From NCBI GenBank assembly GCA_021030915.1, contig JAGEMR010000075.1:86173-150172 (forward strand): a stretch of DNA of 64,000 bases, read 5' to 3'. This DNA is from Astrothelium macrocarpum (Eukaryota; Ascomycota; Dothideomycetes; Trypetheliales; Trypetheliaceae). The position numbers were made by a program, and so were the translations under genes. This document shows positions 11,380-22,110 of this stretch, piece by piece (position 1 is the stretch's first letter; the number at the start of each line of letters is the position of its first letter). Below the pieces are notes generated by a model. It was not told the DNA's origin, did not search any database, and saw nothing but the letters and a program-made list of their open reading frames with translations.

Positions 11380-11702
11380 CTCAACCTACTCGCAAAGCAA
11401 TTATTACAGTGGAGGGACACTCAAGGAGAGGAGTTGTACGAAGCAGAGGGAGAACACGGTGCAGGGTAAGGCGAGGACGGAAAGTCTGCCGACGTCGGCC
11501 CGTGTGGAACGTGGGAACTTCACGCGCTCTTCAACTTTAGCATTCTTCACGAGATCACGTCTCGAGCTTGTACTATTGCATCTACATGCCATTGTCCTTA
11601 CGAGGCAATCCTACCAGCTTTTGGAGACCTGAAGCATAACATCTCCGAGCTTCAAACGATTTCGTCCCGTCTTCCTTCCTCCATCCACAACTTCCAGTCA
11701 TC
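11380..11702. promoter_or_regulatory. Divergent promoter region
   Basis: A 323-bp spacer between the start codons of the Shg1-like gene (-) and the complex I subunit gene (+) must hold both promoters. No clear TATA box. A 62-codon minus-strand frame inside it has no support. Confidence 0.5.
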
Positions 11703-12028
11703 ATGGTACACAAAATCCTATTCTGGAGTGGCTTTGGTGAGCATCACTGGTCATTATTCCAAATGTCAAAATCTGACTGACCATTTTAGGCCTTGGTGTG
11801 CGCTTATGGCAGCTCGGTCTTGAAATGCGACCCCTATTCGAACGTGAATCCTTATGGGCCTACCCCGTTTTCGCTGGTGTCGGCGGCGCCTTCGGCTATT
11901 GGCTACAAGGGGTCGAGCAGCGACAATTTCGTGTCTTGACCGATCGACGAGATGTTCTATTGGAAAAGCGGAGAAGAAGGGCAGAGAGGGAACGGGAAGG
12001 TGGTGCGGTGGAGTCGAGTGGTACATAG
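11703..12028 (+). CDS. Complex I 14-kDa-type accessory subunit (probable)
   Basis: Two exons, join(11703..11736, 11790..12028), 90 residues, 53-bp intron. The start MVHKILFWSGFG, then VRLWQLGLEMRPLF, then a Gly-rich hydrophobic segment AYPVFAGVGGAFGYWLQGVE, then a basic tail LLEKRRRRAERERE follow the pattern I recall for fungal proteins annotated as NADH-ubiquinone oxidoreductase 14 kDa subunit. It would be a small inner-membrane accessory protein of respiratory complex I with one or two membrane-dipping helices. The first exon (11 codons) is conserved in that family, which supports the start. Assignment rests on remembered family pattern, not a search. Confidence 0.65.
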
Positions 12029-12210
12029 AGCAAGGGGCAGAAAGCAATGACGGTAGATGTGTACAATCACCAAATGTCGTATAATGATAAAACTTGGCAA
12101 GAATTACCTCAAACTCCATTTCAAGTCCCTAACTTGGAGATCGTTCCCTATCTCAGTCTTAGCCTTGTCCGTCCTGCATCTCTGCTCCATACAAACAAAT
12201 CACCTCCTGA

Positions 12211-12972
12211 TCAAGCAGACTCTCCCTCAGCCAGCGCCACGACACTAAACCCAATCTCGCCATCTCCCACTCCCTCCGCAACCTTCAAAAAAGACCTAAT
12301 CCCCAGATCCAAAGCCCGCTCACTCAACGCGTCCTCCCCCTCCCCCAGCCTCCCCCTACACACCGGCCCCCTCATCCCACCATTCAGCTCCCACAAATTC
12401 CCATCATCCGCCTTCACAAACGCAATAAAATGATTCCCATTCGGCTCGCTCGCCTCCGGCGCCCTCGACTGCCCCATCTCCGCCGCAGCCACATGCGCCG
12501 CCTCCAACGCCTGCGAATCATACAGCAGCTGCGCGCGCGGCTCCGGCTTCAACGCGACCGCGTCTTGGAGGATGCCATCGAGCGCCGAGCCCGGGATCAC
12601 GGAGCGCCGCGCACTGCCGTTCGCGACTGCGTGCAGCGCGGCCATGGTGCCGCATGCGTGGCCGATGGTCTGCCGGAACCACAGGACGGGTTCGTGGGGG
12701 CTGCTGCCGGCGTAGGGCGCCAGTGACGCGTCTTCGGCGTCGCGCGCGGGGTGGTAGATGTGTGCGGGGATGGTGGCTATGAGGGCGTGAACTGGGCGTG
12801 GGATGAAGTCGAGGAGGCCGGAGGAGGAGTCTAGAGTGTAGATGTCGTGGAAGGTGAGGGTGGGGGAGGTGCCGAGGGTGTGGAGGAGGTGGGTGAGGAC
12901 TTCGGGGTTGTTTTCGAGGGGGACGAAGAATTTGCGGCTTGGGTCGAGGGGGAAATCGCTACTTTCGGCCAT
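12211..12972 (-). CDS. Ubiquitin C-terminal hydrolase (UCH, peptidase C12)
   Basis: Intronless, 253 residues, the size of UCH-L3/Yuh1. It is a cysteine protease that removes small adducts from the ubiquitin C-terminus. The oxyanion/catalytic block WFRQTIGHACGTMAALHA gives Gln101 and Cys107. NGNHFIAFV gives His181. The third triad residue normally sits in YELDG; here the block is LWELNGGMRGPV, so the Asp position (197) is Asn. UCH enzymes need this acid for full activity, so the protein may be weakened, or a different acid may serve. The gene is convergent with the complex I subunit gene, 182 bp apart. Its 5' part has very high third-position G/C. Confidence 0.9.
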   Translation of the reverse strand: MAESSDFPLDPSRKFFVPLENNPEVLTHLLHTLGTSPTLTFHDIYTLDSSSGLLDFIPRPVHALIATIPAHIYHPARDAEDASLAPYAGSSPHEPVLWFRQTIGHACGTMAALHAVANGSARRSVIPGSALDGILQDAVALKPEPRAQLLYDSQALEAAHVAAAEMGQSRAPEASEPNGNHFIAFVKADDGNLWELNGGMRGPVCRGRLGEGEDALSERALDLGIRSFLKVAEGVGDGEIGFSVVALAEGESA

Positions 12973-13800
12973 TTTCTTGGTGGATGGGACTTTGTGACCG
13001 TCTGAGGCTTAGGGTAGGTAGTAATAGGTTGAGGTTTGACCGATTTATTTGTATCGAAATGAGAGTTGCGTCTGAAAAGACTTAGGGCTTGTGAAAGGCT
13101 TGGCGGATATATTGGAAATCCAAAAGAAACTTCTGTCGGCTGACAATAGATGATGGTGGTTCTAGAAATACTTTATAGGTAGTACTTGATCTCAGGTGGT
13201 GCGTCACCTTTGGTGCCTAAGGTACATGCAAACTTCGCCACCAAGCAAATAACCCATTTCTTAGAGAGCTTACATATGCAGGTTATTGTACAATCCTAGG
13301 AATCTAGATACAGCATATGGGCAATTTGAATCTAGATGTGCATCTAGTGTGGCGGATTAGAGGAGCTGGGTTAGGTGACTGAGTTAATTTGTGCGGTGGG
13401 GTGGGAGCAAGTTCCTCTCCCATCACAACGCACGATGCTTCTGTACGATAGCAATCTAATACCCTCAAACCTCCCATAATCGTTTTCGTTGACATTAAAC
13501 AGGTAGGATTGGACCAAAGTATTCAAGATGGAATTTCCTGTTTACTTGAACACTTCCTCTACTTCAACACAATATTCCCCTCATCGCAGTTTTGCGCTAT
13601 GATCCCTAAAAACTATAAAGTTTCTTCTTGACTCATGTGTAATCCCCTCATTCTGTCTACGCGTTATTTTTCCTCGTAAGTCTCGCTATTCTTGCGACCG
13701 TCTTCCATCGAACTCTACCATCACCAACGCCAACCACATTCGCTACATCATCACTCTATCGTCTCTGACATCAAAACTCAATCTGTCTATTTATTAGACA
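12973..13800. other. Intergenic
   Basis: 5' flank of the UCH gene and upstream of the F-box-like fragment. No gene recognised; a 63-codon minus-strand frame (13304-13495) has no domain. Confidence 0.45.
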
Positions 13801-13983
13801 ATGACGGTCAGCTTTCTTGACTTGCCTCGCAAAGTGCGAGATAGAGTCTACGATATCTTCGTTGGCCTCGAACTTCTGGAGACCAAAGCCCCTTTGCAGC
13901 CCCGCGAGGCTGGGCACTCTCTTTCCGTACCCTGTTTGGGCCATCATCATACGTTTGGTCTCGTGTTCCAAGCCGTTTGCTAA
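13801..13983 (+). pseudogene. F-box-like / 2EXR-type N-terminal fragment
   Basis: Opens with MTVSFLDLPRKVRDRVYDIF, the usual start of fungal F-box-like (2EXR) proteins, where the FLxLPxEVRxxIY block begins the domain. The frame stops after 60 codons, and the sequence carries on in another frame to 14044 (ending FPDLVRPAYALT). Family members run to 200-400 residues, so this is a truncated and probably frameshifted remnant. The upstream region is pyrimidine-rich and promoter-like. Confidence 0.45.
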
Positions 13984-14044
13984 TCTCGTGATGCCCCGCT
14001 CGGTTTTTCCTGACCTCGTACGTCCTGCTTATGCGTTGACCTGA

Positions 14045-15272
14045 AAATTTCCAAAGTGTATGTATTCAAGATGCCCCCTTCATGAACGCAAAAGTTCATG
14101 AAGAGCAGCATGACTCAAACATAGTCGAGAAAGATTCAAAAGAGCTGCACGCTTTGTTGAGAGGGAGCTGTTTCTGAGGCTCCATGGTAGCTATTACCTA
14201 TTATGTACTAGCTCAGCGCGAACCCAGCCGTCGGTTCTTCCTCAGGGAACTCAGACTCTAACAACTCACACTAACCATAGTCTTTGCATCGAACAGGGCT
14301 TCGACGATGGCTCCTGGTCATCTAAACGAAAATTCTATCGACTGGTTTTTTTTAGGTACCCCCTAAGGTACGACTGAACCACAGTTGTTACTGCGGGTAG
14401 CTGACGTGGGGGTGCATGCATACCTCAGGGGTGACAAAAGAAATGTCACTTCTCCAACAACACGTTCTTTTCAACCGCCGTACGCCCTGATAGACTAGCA
14501 AAGAGCTTATCATGTATTTCTGTGGTCACTTTATCAAGCTAAAATAATGGAAGTTGTTTGTATAACTTTCTAGTAGCTTGACGGCGGATTGGGATCCACC
14601 GGGAGTTTCATTTCGTTTGTTACTGATTTATGCACGGCTTCCTCCGGCTGATGCAGTGCATTGATAATTTTCGTGGGTGGTATGGACTTTCTGCAAGAAA
14701 CAGCCACTCGCCAATGTGTTGACTTTCATGGGTATACTCCCGATATTGCATGAGCTTTGGCAGGATTTAATACCAGATATGTGATTTAGGATCAAAGCTC
14801 AAGCGGAGATGCATACACTGGTATCAAATCACAACGATGAGTCGCCGATGCTGCGTAGCGTATGGAAGCTTGAGCATGCGACCATTCAGCCTGACAAAAG
14901 CTATTTCCCTCTCTGTCTATTTCTGATATATATTGATAGAATAGCGGCTCACTCAAATTTTGCTATTTTATTAATCCAGCTTCCGACCACTGAACGTCTT
15001 AAGATAGGCTTGCAAAAGTTAGGAAAGTCATGACTCGATCGTGTTTTTCTGCTACGTCCAAATCTATTTTGTGAGGAGTTCTATGTTTGTGTGCGAGTTG
15101 CATTGTTCGTGGCAACTCGGAAGGACCTATGCAAGCTGTTATGTTTTGGGGGTTCATCTTCTATGTGTCCGTTCAAGCATCAATGTGTAAGTCACTCTAT
15201 CCGTAGTTCTAATTTTGTATGCATCGAGCTGATTTCACGCCCCAGACCACGTGAACAGAACGTTCAGCCTGG
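14045..15272. other. Intergenic
   Basis: No supported gene. Two 70-codon plus-strand frames (14809-15033, 15091-15306) lack domains. The second overlaps the proposed first exon of the next gene in a different frame. Confidence 0.45.
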
Positions 15273-18200
15273 ATGGCACATCTTCGTCAGTACATATGTC
15301 TTTTGAAAGTGCTTGCCCTACTGACAGCCACGATGGCGTAGCATCATAAGCGGTGGTCTTGGCACATACATTCTTCACGGACTTAACCCCTCAGACTCCA
15401 TCTCGTCAATCCCGTCGCCAGTATCTACATCATCCTCTAACACTTTGGAAAAGTTCATCACCAGCAGCACGCTGAATTCTTCGAACGACTTGACACTAAG
15501 CGCAAGTAGAAACAGAACTCTAAGCGTTAGTTGTGCAAACTGTAGTGGTACTGCATATGCATCGTCATGCAACGTAGCATCATTATCGTGGTCGAGTCCA
15601 GAAGCGTCAATATTTATCTCGTATACAACCTATGTATACCAGACCCTTAACACTACAATCTTTTATCCACCAATAACACCAGGCGAGCTCTATACGCTTT
15701 GCGACGGTCATCCTCGAGCTCATGGCTCTCCTATTACCAAGTCAGATTTGGCGAACCTCACAGACATCTTCCAGCTCACCCTCACGACCGTATCCTCCAA
15801 TCTTACACAAGCTGCTCCAGACTGTCATGTGACCAATTCCAATGACTGCTCCTGGCTCTGGAATCAATACTCTAGTTCTACTTATGCGTGGCTCGCTTGC
15901 TATACAAACTGTGGCCTTCGTCCCAGTACTCCGGTCGTGTGCGCAGATCCAGCTCTGAGTCAAACTTTTCCGTCTTCTAGCTGCACTGGTCCCAGTGATC
16001 TAGTCACTTGCTACATCCAGGCTGGCCCCGTACAACTTGCGTACTGGCCTGTGACAACAACACACGGCAATCTTTGCGCAAATAATGGCTCCACGATTGT
16101 ACCAACAAGGACAGGCTTATACACAATGCATCTCTGGGGCACGACTCTAACATCGCCCACAGTCTATGTATCATTTTCAACTTTATACGCACAGGATTAC
16201 TGTGGCAGTACACAAGGTAGTCCTCTGAGCAATTTTATTTTGGGAGTTAATTCTAAAGAAATTTCAACCCAATGTGAACACATATACCATGCTGGCGCTT
16301 ACCCTGGCACTCCAATGAACTATGCAAACCTCAATTCACCGGTGCCATGGAGCGCATATTCGTGTATGTCACAATGTGGGTACGACGGGAGTGAACAAGG
16401 CCCCACTTACGCTGGTTCCTGCTCAACGATATGGGATGACTATGTTCCTATCCTGGCCTTTCCCACTGCCGTCTTTGATCTTCAGCCCGCCTGGAGGAGC
16501 TGTGGTTATGAATTTGCTGGAGATCTCCTCACAGATCCACCATATGCTCTTACCCCGTTCGCGGTAGCTGCGGATCCCACGTCCTCTTTCGTATTCACTT
16601 CAACGACAGCAGTGCCGGGGTCTGCAAAGATAACGAAACCACCTACTGAAACACATCCAGCCCAAATTCCAACCATCCCTGCATCAGCCCACCAAACATC
16701 GCATATTGATCCAAGTGATCCACCGCATCCTGGAGATTACACATCCTACAGTCCTTCATACCCTATTGATTCTTTGTCGTCACCTGGAGCCCCGGCTTCC
16801 GGCGTCGGTGGGGGTAAATCCGAATCAGAGGGCTCGTCTAAGGGTAGTGGGATCAATCTAAACAGTCCGACCATCGTGCCCATTGACTCTCAAAGCCCAC
16901 CACATATTGGAAGCGCAGTCAGTGGTGCACAGGCTGTGGTTTCGTCCATACTAGGCGTGCAGCAAACATCAGGCAAAATACCAGCAAAGCCTCAATATGG
17001 AGGATCTCAAAGTGTAGCTGGAATTGGGGCGGATGATTCATCAGATAATCGAGCTGGTCCTCTACCTACACTATCGTTGGTGAATCCAGTTCCCAATTTC
17101 CCAGACGACCCAGGAGCAGACCCTCGGCCAGCAAATCTTCACCTAGTAGGTCCTCAGCCAGCAGCAACGGCAAAGGGCCCAAAATCCCAACAAACACAAC
17201 CTGCAGAAGCGATTTTTGTGCTCTCGTCCAGTACCTACACTGCGGCAGGCGGAGAACTCAATCTGGGTTCGACAACCATTACCTATGGGGGTGCCGCGGC
17301 TACGATTTCTGGAAAAGTAGTCAGCGTGGCTTCTGAAGGTGTTCTGGTTGGTGGAAGCATGGTAACGTATTCGACCGCAAGGGACGTTTTAATTGGGCCG
17401 GAGGACATGGTCGAGGAAGCAGTTTTCACAGCAGAGGGTAAGGCGTTTACAGCGTATAGAGCGTCTGGATCGAGCGGCGCCGTGATCATTGATGGTACCA
17501 CTTTAACTGCTGGAGCTGAAGCGAGCCTTGATAATGTCGCAGCCATTAGCATTGCTGCTTCGGATATAGTTGTTGGCGGCTCGTCTACTATACCGTTCAG
17601 TCTCCCGCCAAGTGACGCTCCCCAAGAGGCTATATTTACAATTGGACAGAACACGGTCACTGCAGCAATGGAACCAGGTCGCAAAAATGTGGTAGACATC
17701 GACGGGACTGAAATTTCTGTCGGTGGTCCTGCAGCTATTATCGAAGGCAAAATTGTCAGTGCTGCTCCAGGAGGGCTGATGATTGGAACTAGCACTGCCT
17801 TGTTCAGTGCTGTGGATACCAATGTCACTTCCCTACCAAATGTGGCGGGCCCTGCCTTGGAAGCTGAATTCAAGGACAGCGACGGCATAGAGATTACTGC
17901 CTTCGAAATTCTTGGTGCTGAAGGCCAATCTGTTTCCATCGACGGCCACACACTCAGTATTGGTGGCCCTGCAGCGACCTTGAATGGACAAATCATTAGC
18001 GACGCTTCTGATGGCCTAGTAATAAATGGTAGCGTGACCGTTCCATTTACACAGGCTACTACAGCAGTCACCGAGGCTACTTTCAAAATCGGATCTATCA
18101 CACTTACCGCCGGGGAAGATGGCCCTGACGCGGTCGTTGTTGATGGGGTAACCCTATTTGTTGGAGGTTCTGCCACAACAATTGATGGAGAAGTCGTAAG

Positions 18201-18405
18201 TGATGGATTCGATGGTTTGGTGGTGGGTAGTTCTACCGTAGAGCTATCCACCAGCCATGGCACAAGTACACATGCTGGAAGCGTGAGCACAACATCATCA
18301 TCGACTGATCCTAATGATGTGAAATCCGATGCATTACGCAATCATCCTTGGCGTTCTTTAATCTCATGGTATCTTGTGTGGATTGGTGGTAACTTTCTCT
18401 TTTAG
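15273..18405 (+). CDS. Large secreted-type protein with five repeat modules
   Basis: Model join(15273..15289, 15342..18405), 1026 residues. The main frame has no ATG at its open start, so I joined it to a 17-bp exon (MAHLR) through a 52-bp intron with a CTGAC branch site. This N-terminus is only a proposal, and its hydrophobic run (HIISGGLGTYILHGL) is weak for a signal peptide. The N-terminal half is Cys-, Thr- and Ser-rich with many N-glycosylation sequons, as in extracellular proteins, followed by a Pro/Ser linker. From 17206 there are five modules of about 70 residues starting near 17206, 17415, 17626, 17860 and 18073. Each reads roughly EAxFxIGxxTxTA...VxIDGTxLSVGGxAAxIxGxxVSxAxxGLVVGxS. 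This module is common in Pezizomycotina wall or secreted proteins of unknown function. A hydrophobic C-terminus (SLISWYLVWIGGNFLF) could be a GPI-attachment signal. Confidence 0.7.
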
Positions 18406-19174
18406 ACCTTTTCAGAACTTTGGACTGGGGTCTCTTTTACGCATGATACTGGATAATGGCCGCATCAGAATGGCGTATTTGTTTGGGGCACGTATATGGT
18501 CTAATAAGAGCGTAGGGTTTGATAGTATTAATGGGCAAGCATCTAAACAGGGTATTCTGGGTGCTGTTCAAAATCGATGGGGATAGGCTACGACGGATTT
18601 CCAGGCCTTGCCATACTTGGTTAGTGCGCTATCCTCGTTTCGGCTTAGTAGATCTCCAGTAGATCTCCATGCTTTTTCTCAAACGTATCGATTCAAGAGG
18701 GCTCTCATGACGGACAAAAATGATACTCCACTTCGTCGCCAAGAGTCCGACGTATGTTTCAGCGTCAGGATCGGCTTGGTGTGCTTGACGAGCCAATTAT
18801 CTTTTGACGACAGCTGCAGCTGGTTCACTGAGGATTTCCATGAACGGCCGGCCTTGCAGCTGTAGCATTCGGCAATACGACTTCATTGCCTAACGATACC
18901 ACAATAACTCAAGGATCGCCAATTCATTTCTTACAAGCATATTCAATCTACCAAGCAAAGGTCATGTTTATATTGAATACCATGAAATAACGTCTGCGCG
19001 GCTATGATCCGCCCAGATCTATACAAAAGTGAAACCGAGCATTACTAGCCTTTATGGCCCAACGAGAGGACGTCAAAGCTCAAGTAAGGTCCATCCGGAC
19101 ATAAAGTAAGTTCTCGACCCTTTCAGACAACCGCACCATAGACATGTGGTCTGACGATTCTGTTATCAAGGAAA
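18406..19174. other. Intergenic
   Basis: Contains the 3' flank of the repeat protein and the promoter of the HET gene. A tandem AGTAGATCTCC duplicate lies near 18650. No gene seen. Confidence 0.5.
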
Positions 19175-21616
19175 ATGCGCCTGCTCGATACTCGATCATC
19201 TTTCCCACCAGTTCCAGAGGACGAGGTCTTGGATGACCGTCGCCCTTATGCTATTTTATCGCACACGTGGGGATCAGCAAGAGATGAGGTCAGCTTTCAG
19301 GATATTCACCATGGTGACCAAGCCATTGGCAAGCCTGGCTGGGCTAAGGTTGAAGGAGCTCGGAAGCAGGCTTTGCAAGATTCTTTGGATTTCATCTGGA
19401 TCGACACTTGTTGTATAGACAAAGGGAGCAACGTAGAGCTTAGTGAGGCTATCAATTCGATGTACCAGTGGTATCAGAGGGCAAGAGTTTGCTATGTCTA
19501 CTTGTCCGACATCTACCTCAGCTCCGAAAACTTGTTTCAAGATGAGTTCCTTGCCAATGGTTTCATAAACGGGGAATCTGCCGCTTCCAAACTCTGTGGT
19601 AGCCGCTGGTTTTCGCGAGGCTGGACCCTGCAAGAGCTAATAGCGCCATCCGAAGTTATATTCTTTAACCAAGATTGGGAAAAAATCGCGCAACTGAGCG
19701 ATATTGCAAAAACGGTTGCTAATTTTACCGGAATCCATCTTTCAATGCTGCAACGTAAAGTCACACCGGCTGCTTATAGCATCGCACAGCGTTTTTCATG
19801 GGCTGCGAGACGCCAAACCACTAGGCCTGAAGATAGAGCTTATTCTCTCTTTGGTATTTTTGACGTCAACCTTGACGTACGCTACGGAGAAAACTACAAG
19901 GCATTCTATCGGCTACAAGAAGAACTTATTGCCCGATCAAACGATCAGTCTATCTTTGCCTGGGACTACTCGGAAGATTTGCCTGAATACAATCTGACTC
20001 AAAATGAAAGCATTTCTGAAAAGCTCTTTGCTCCTTCGCCAGACGTATTTGCAACAGCCGGCGATATTGTCCCCGTTTACCGCAAGCCTTCATCCAGCAC
20101 TATGACAAACAGAGGTTTGAGCATCATAGGCCCAATTATCTGGGATCATATCACGAAATGTAGTTGGCATCAAAATAGTTTTCTATTGCACTTTGATGAA
20201 GAAATTATTGCAACAAATGCACGCCTAATCTTAAACTGCCGATCTATAGGGGATCCGACGACGTCTATCTCTGTGAACCTGATGGCGCGGAGCCAATGTC
20301 AATCGTGGGGACGGAGTGAGGACTCTTGTGAATTTGAAGTCGGATCATGGTCGAGAGGCCCAGGCTCTGGCAACTCCGTTGTTATAAATAGAGTGCCGAG
20401 ACTAACTTATGTGGATAGCATAGAAGCTAACAGGATATGCGAAATTCAGGAGGTTATGATACTAAGGGCTCGACAGAGTATTACAGAAACCAAATATTCT
20501 GGTGGACAGCCATCGAGCATGTGGTTGCAGATAGTGGATCCATTCCGACTAGGCGCACCTAAACTGGAGAGAATTTTGCCACAGGACCATTGGTTTCGCC
20601 CCGATCAAGACCCGCATAAATGGAAGTGGAGAGAAGATGTCCATTTGAACAAGCTGGATTCGCCATTGGGCTTTCGCTCAGGAGATTACGTTTGCGCTAC
20701 GATAACGTTTCGATATAGGCAAGCGAAAGACGTGCGGTTCTTCTTTGAAATACCGCCAGGAAACGGATCTGACGTACATCTGGCTTTCTCGATGGGCTTG
20801 AAATCGAAACCTTACTGGGAACAGGTGTTCGCGAGATTGGTAGGCATTCAAACTGGAGATAAAAATGGTCAGCCGTCAATGTGGAATTCAGTCCATCTGG
20901 GCGATGGGCTTTGGTTGGTTGCTTATCTCAATCGCCATCACATTAATGATGAGTCTGTACGTATGGTTAGGCTGTGGGTTGAAAGCACTCCTCGTCTCAT
21001 TCTTCGCAGTCTAGCAATCGTTTTATCTAATATCGGACCAAACGCCAGCATCGACAGCGTGTTACCTATGGATCATGACTTGTGGACGGCAATGTTTTTC
21101 AGTGGACTCTCCATCATTGTTTTGGTTCACCTACCACAGCCGCTACTTACTTGGACATGGCTGATCTTCTTCATTGCGAAGTCTGTCATGGACCATGATA
21201 ATCGAGCCAAACGCAAGCTTGTGGCTCTTCTTGCTTCCTTGTTCTCCATGTTTTGCCTCTGTGAAGGTTGGTTAGGTAGAGCTTTCATTGAAAACTTCCA
21301 CATACTCGTTCTAGGAACACAGCTGGGGCTTCTGCGCAGGACGAGTCGCAATCAACGTTTCTACCGCCCGGATTCCATAAATCTATACGTTGGCTGTTTT
21401 ATTCTAGCTATGTCCGGTATCATTGAATCTGATACAGAGACGACAGCGAGATTACTTTTATCCATTTGGGGGACCATCGACTTTTTGACGCCACGACCGC
21501 ACTCAGCCGGCCCGCTACACGCATCCACATTGATGATTATAGGGGCCTTTTGTCTCTTGACTTTTTGCATTTTCTGGGTCAAATTCGTGGTGTTTGTAAG
21601 AAGTTCTCTACAATGA
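19175..21616 (+). CDS. HET-domain protein with C-terminal membrane segments
   Basis: Single exon, 813 residues. The HET domain starts at YAILSHTWG (25-33), continues with FIWIDTCCIDK (73-83) and RWFSRGWTLQELIAP (144-158), and ends with RAYSLFGIFDVN and RYGE. HET domains act in heterokaryon incompatibility, where unlike alleles trigger cell death after hyphal fusion, and the family resembles TIR domains structurally. The middle region is unassigned. The last about 170 residues hold roughly four or five hydrophobic helices (for example TAMFFSGLSIIVLVHL, TLMIIGAFCLLTFCIFWV), so the protein is probably membrane-anchored. It is tail-to-tail with a second HET gene 494 bp away. Which partner it recognises cannot be told. 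Confidence 0.9.
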   Translation: MRLLDTRSSFPPVPEDEVLDDRRPYAILSHTWGSARDEVSFQDIHHGDQAIGKPGWAKVEGARKQALQDSLDFIWIDTCCIDKGSNVELSEAINSMYQWYQRARVCYVYLSDIYLSSENLFQDEFLANGFINGESAASKLCGSRWFSRGWTLQELIAPSEVIFFNQDWEKIAQLSDIAKTVANFTGIHLSMLQRKVTPAAYSIAQRFSWAARRQTTRPEDRAYSLFGIFDVNLDVRYGENYKAFYRLQEELIARSNDQSIFAWDYSEDLPEYNLTQNESISEKLFAPSPDVFATAGDIVPVYRKPSSSTMTNRGLSIIGPIIWDHITKCSWHQNSFLLHFDEEIIATNARLILNCRSIGDPTTSISVNLMARSQCQSWGRSEDSCEFEVGSWSRGPGSGNSVVINRVPRLTYVDSIEANRICEIQEVMILRARQSITETKYSGGQPSSMWLQIVDPFRLGAPKLERILPQDHWFRPDQDPHKWKWREDVHLNKLDSPLGFRSGDYVCATITFRYRQAKDVRFFFEIPPGNGSDVHLAFSMGLKSKPYWEQVFARLVGIQTGDKNGQPSMWNSVHLGDGLWLVAYLNRHHINDESVRMVRLWVESTPRLILRSLAIVLSNIGPNASIDSVLPMDHDLWTAMFFSGLSIIVLVHLPQPLLTWTWLIFFIAKSVMDHDNRAKRKLVALLASLFSMFCLCEGWLGRAFIENFHILVLGTQLGLLRRTSRNQRFYRPDSINLYVGCFILAMSGIIESDTETTARLLLSIWGTIDFLTPRPHSAGPLHASTLMIIGAFCLLTFCIFWVKFVVFVRSSLQ

Positions 21617-22110
21617 GAACTTTTTAGCGGCGGTGAAAGAAGTTATTATTGTCATGTGGCTGCAGTTTAGTATATACCACCACATTCATTCCACGTTGCA
21701 CACATGCCGATACGACGCGAATAGGTAAGCGTCGTTTGAGAGGTTCCGTCTAGACCCGCATGCCTGTGAGAATTTTCGTTCTGAAGAAGGCTTCTGCCTC
21801 GCCATCATCCTAGCCAGACGAAGAGTGCATGTCCAAATTATGTATTTTATTGTAAGAAGCTAAGTGAGTCAATAAATTACGCCATCAACACATCTGGCCG
21901 AAGTTTACTTCGTTGACATCTCGAAGATCACAAGAGATGAATAGCAGAAGGTTGAATAGGAGTTGGTGGAGAGTTTTGGAATCGATGAACGATCTCGCCG
22001 TCCATTGCTCCATGTACATAGGCATCGCCAACCAGTGTGTGTGTGTCGACATGGTGTCTCTTTCTACTTCTAAATCGGGACCAAGATATCCGCTCTTCCA
22101 GCTTGTCCCT
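21617..22110. other. Intergenic between convergent HET genes
   Basis: Shared 3' region of the two HET-domain genes. Nothing else supportable. Confidence 0.5.

Noticed and set aside
11404..11592. 62-codon minus-strand frame upstream of the Shg1-like gene
   Set aside because: Sits in the divergent promoter, no domain, not linked in frame to the gene.
17283..18341. 352-codon minus-strand frame
   Set aside because: Antisense to the repeat-module tail of the large secreted-type protein; low-complexity Ser/Thr/Pro translation, no domain.
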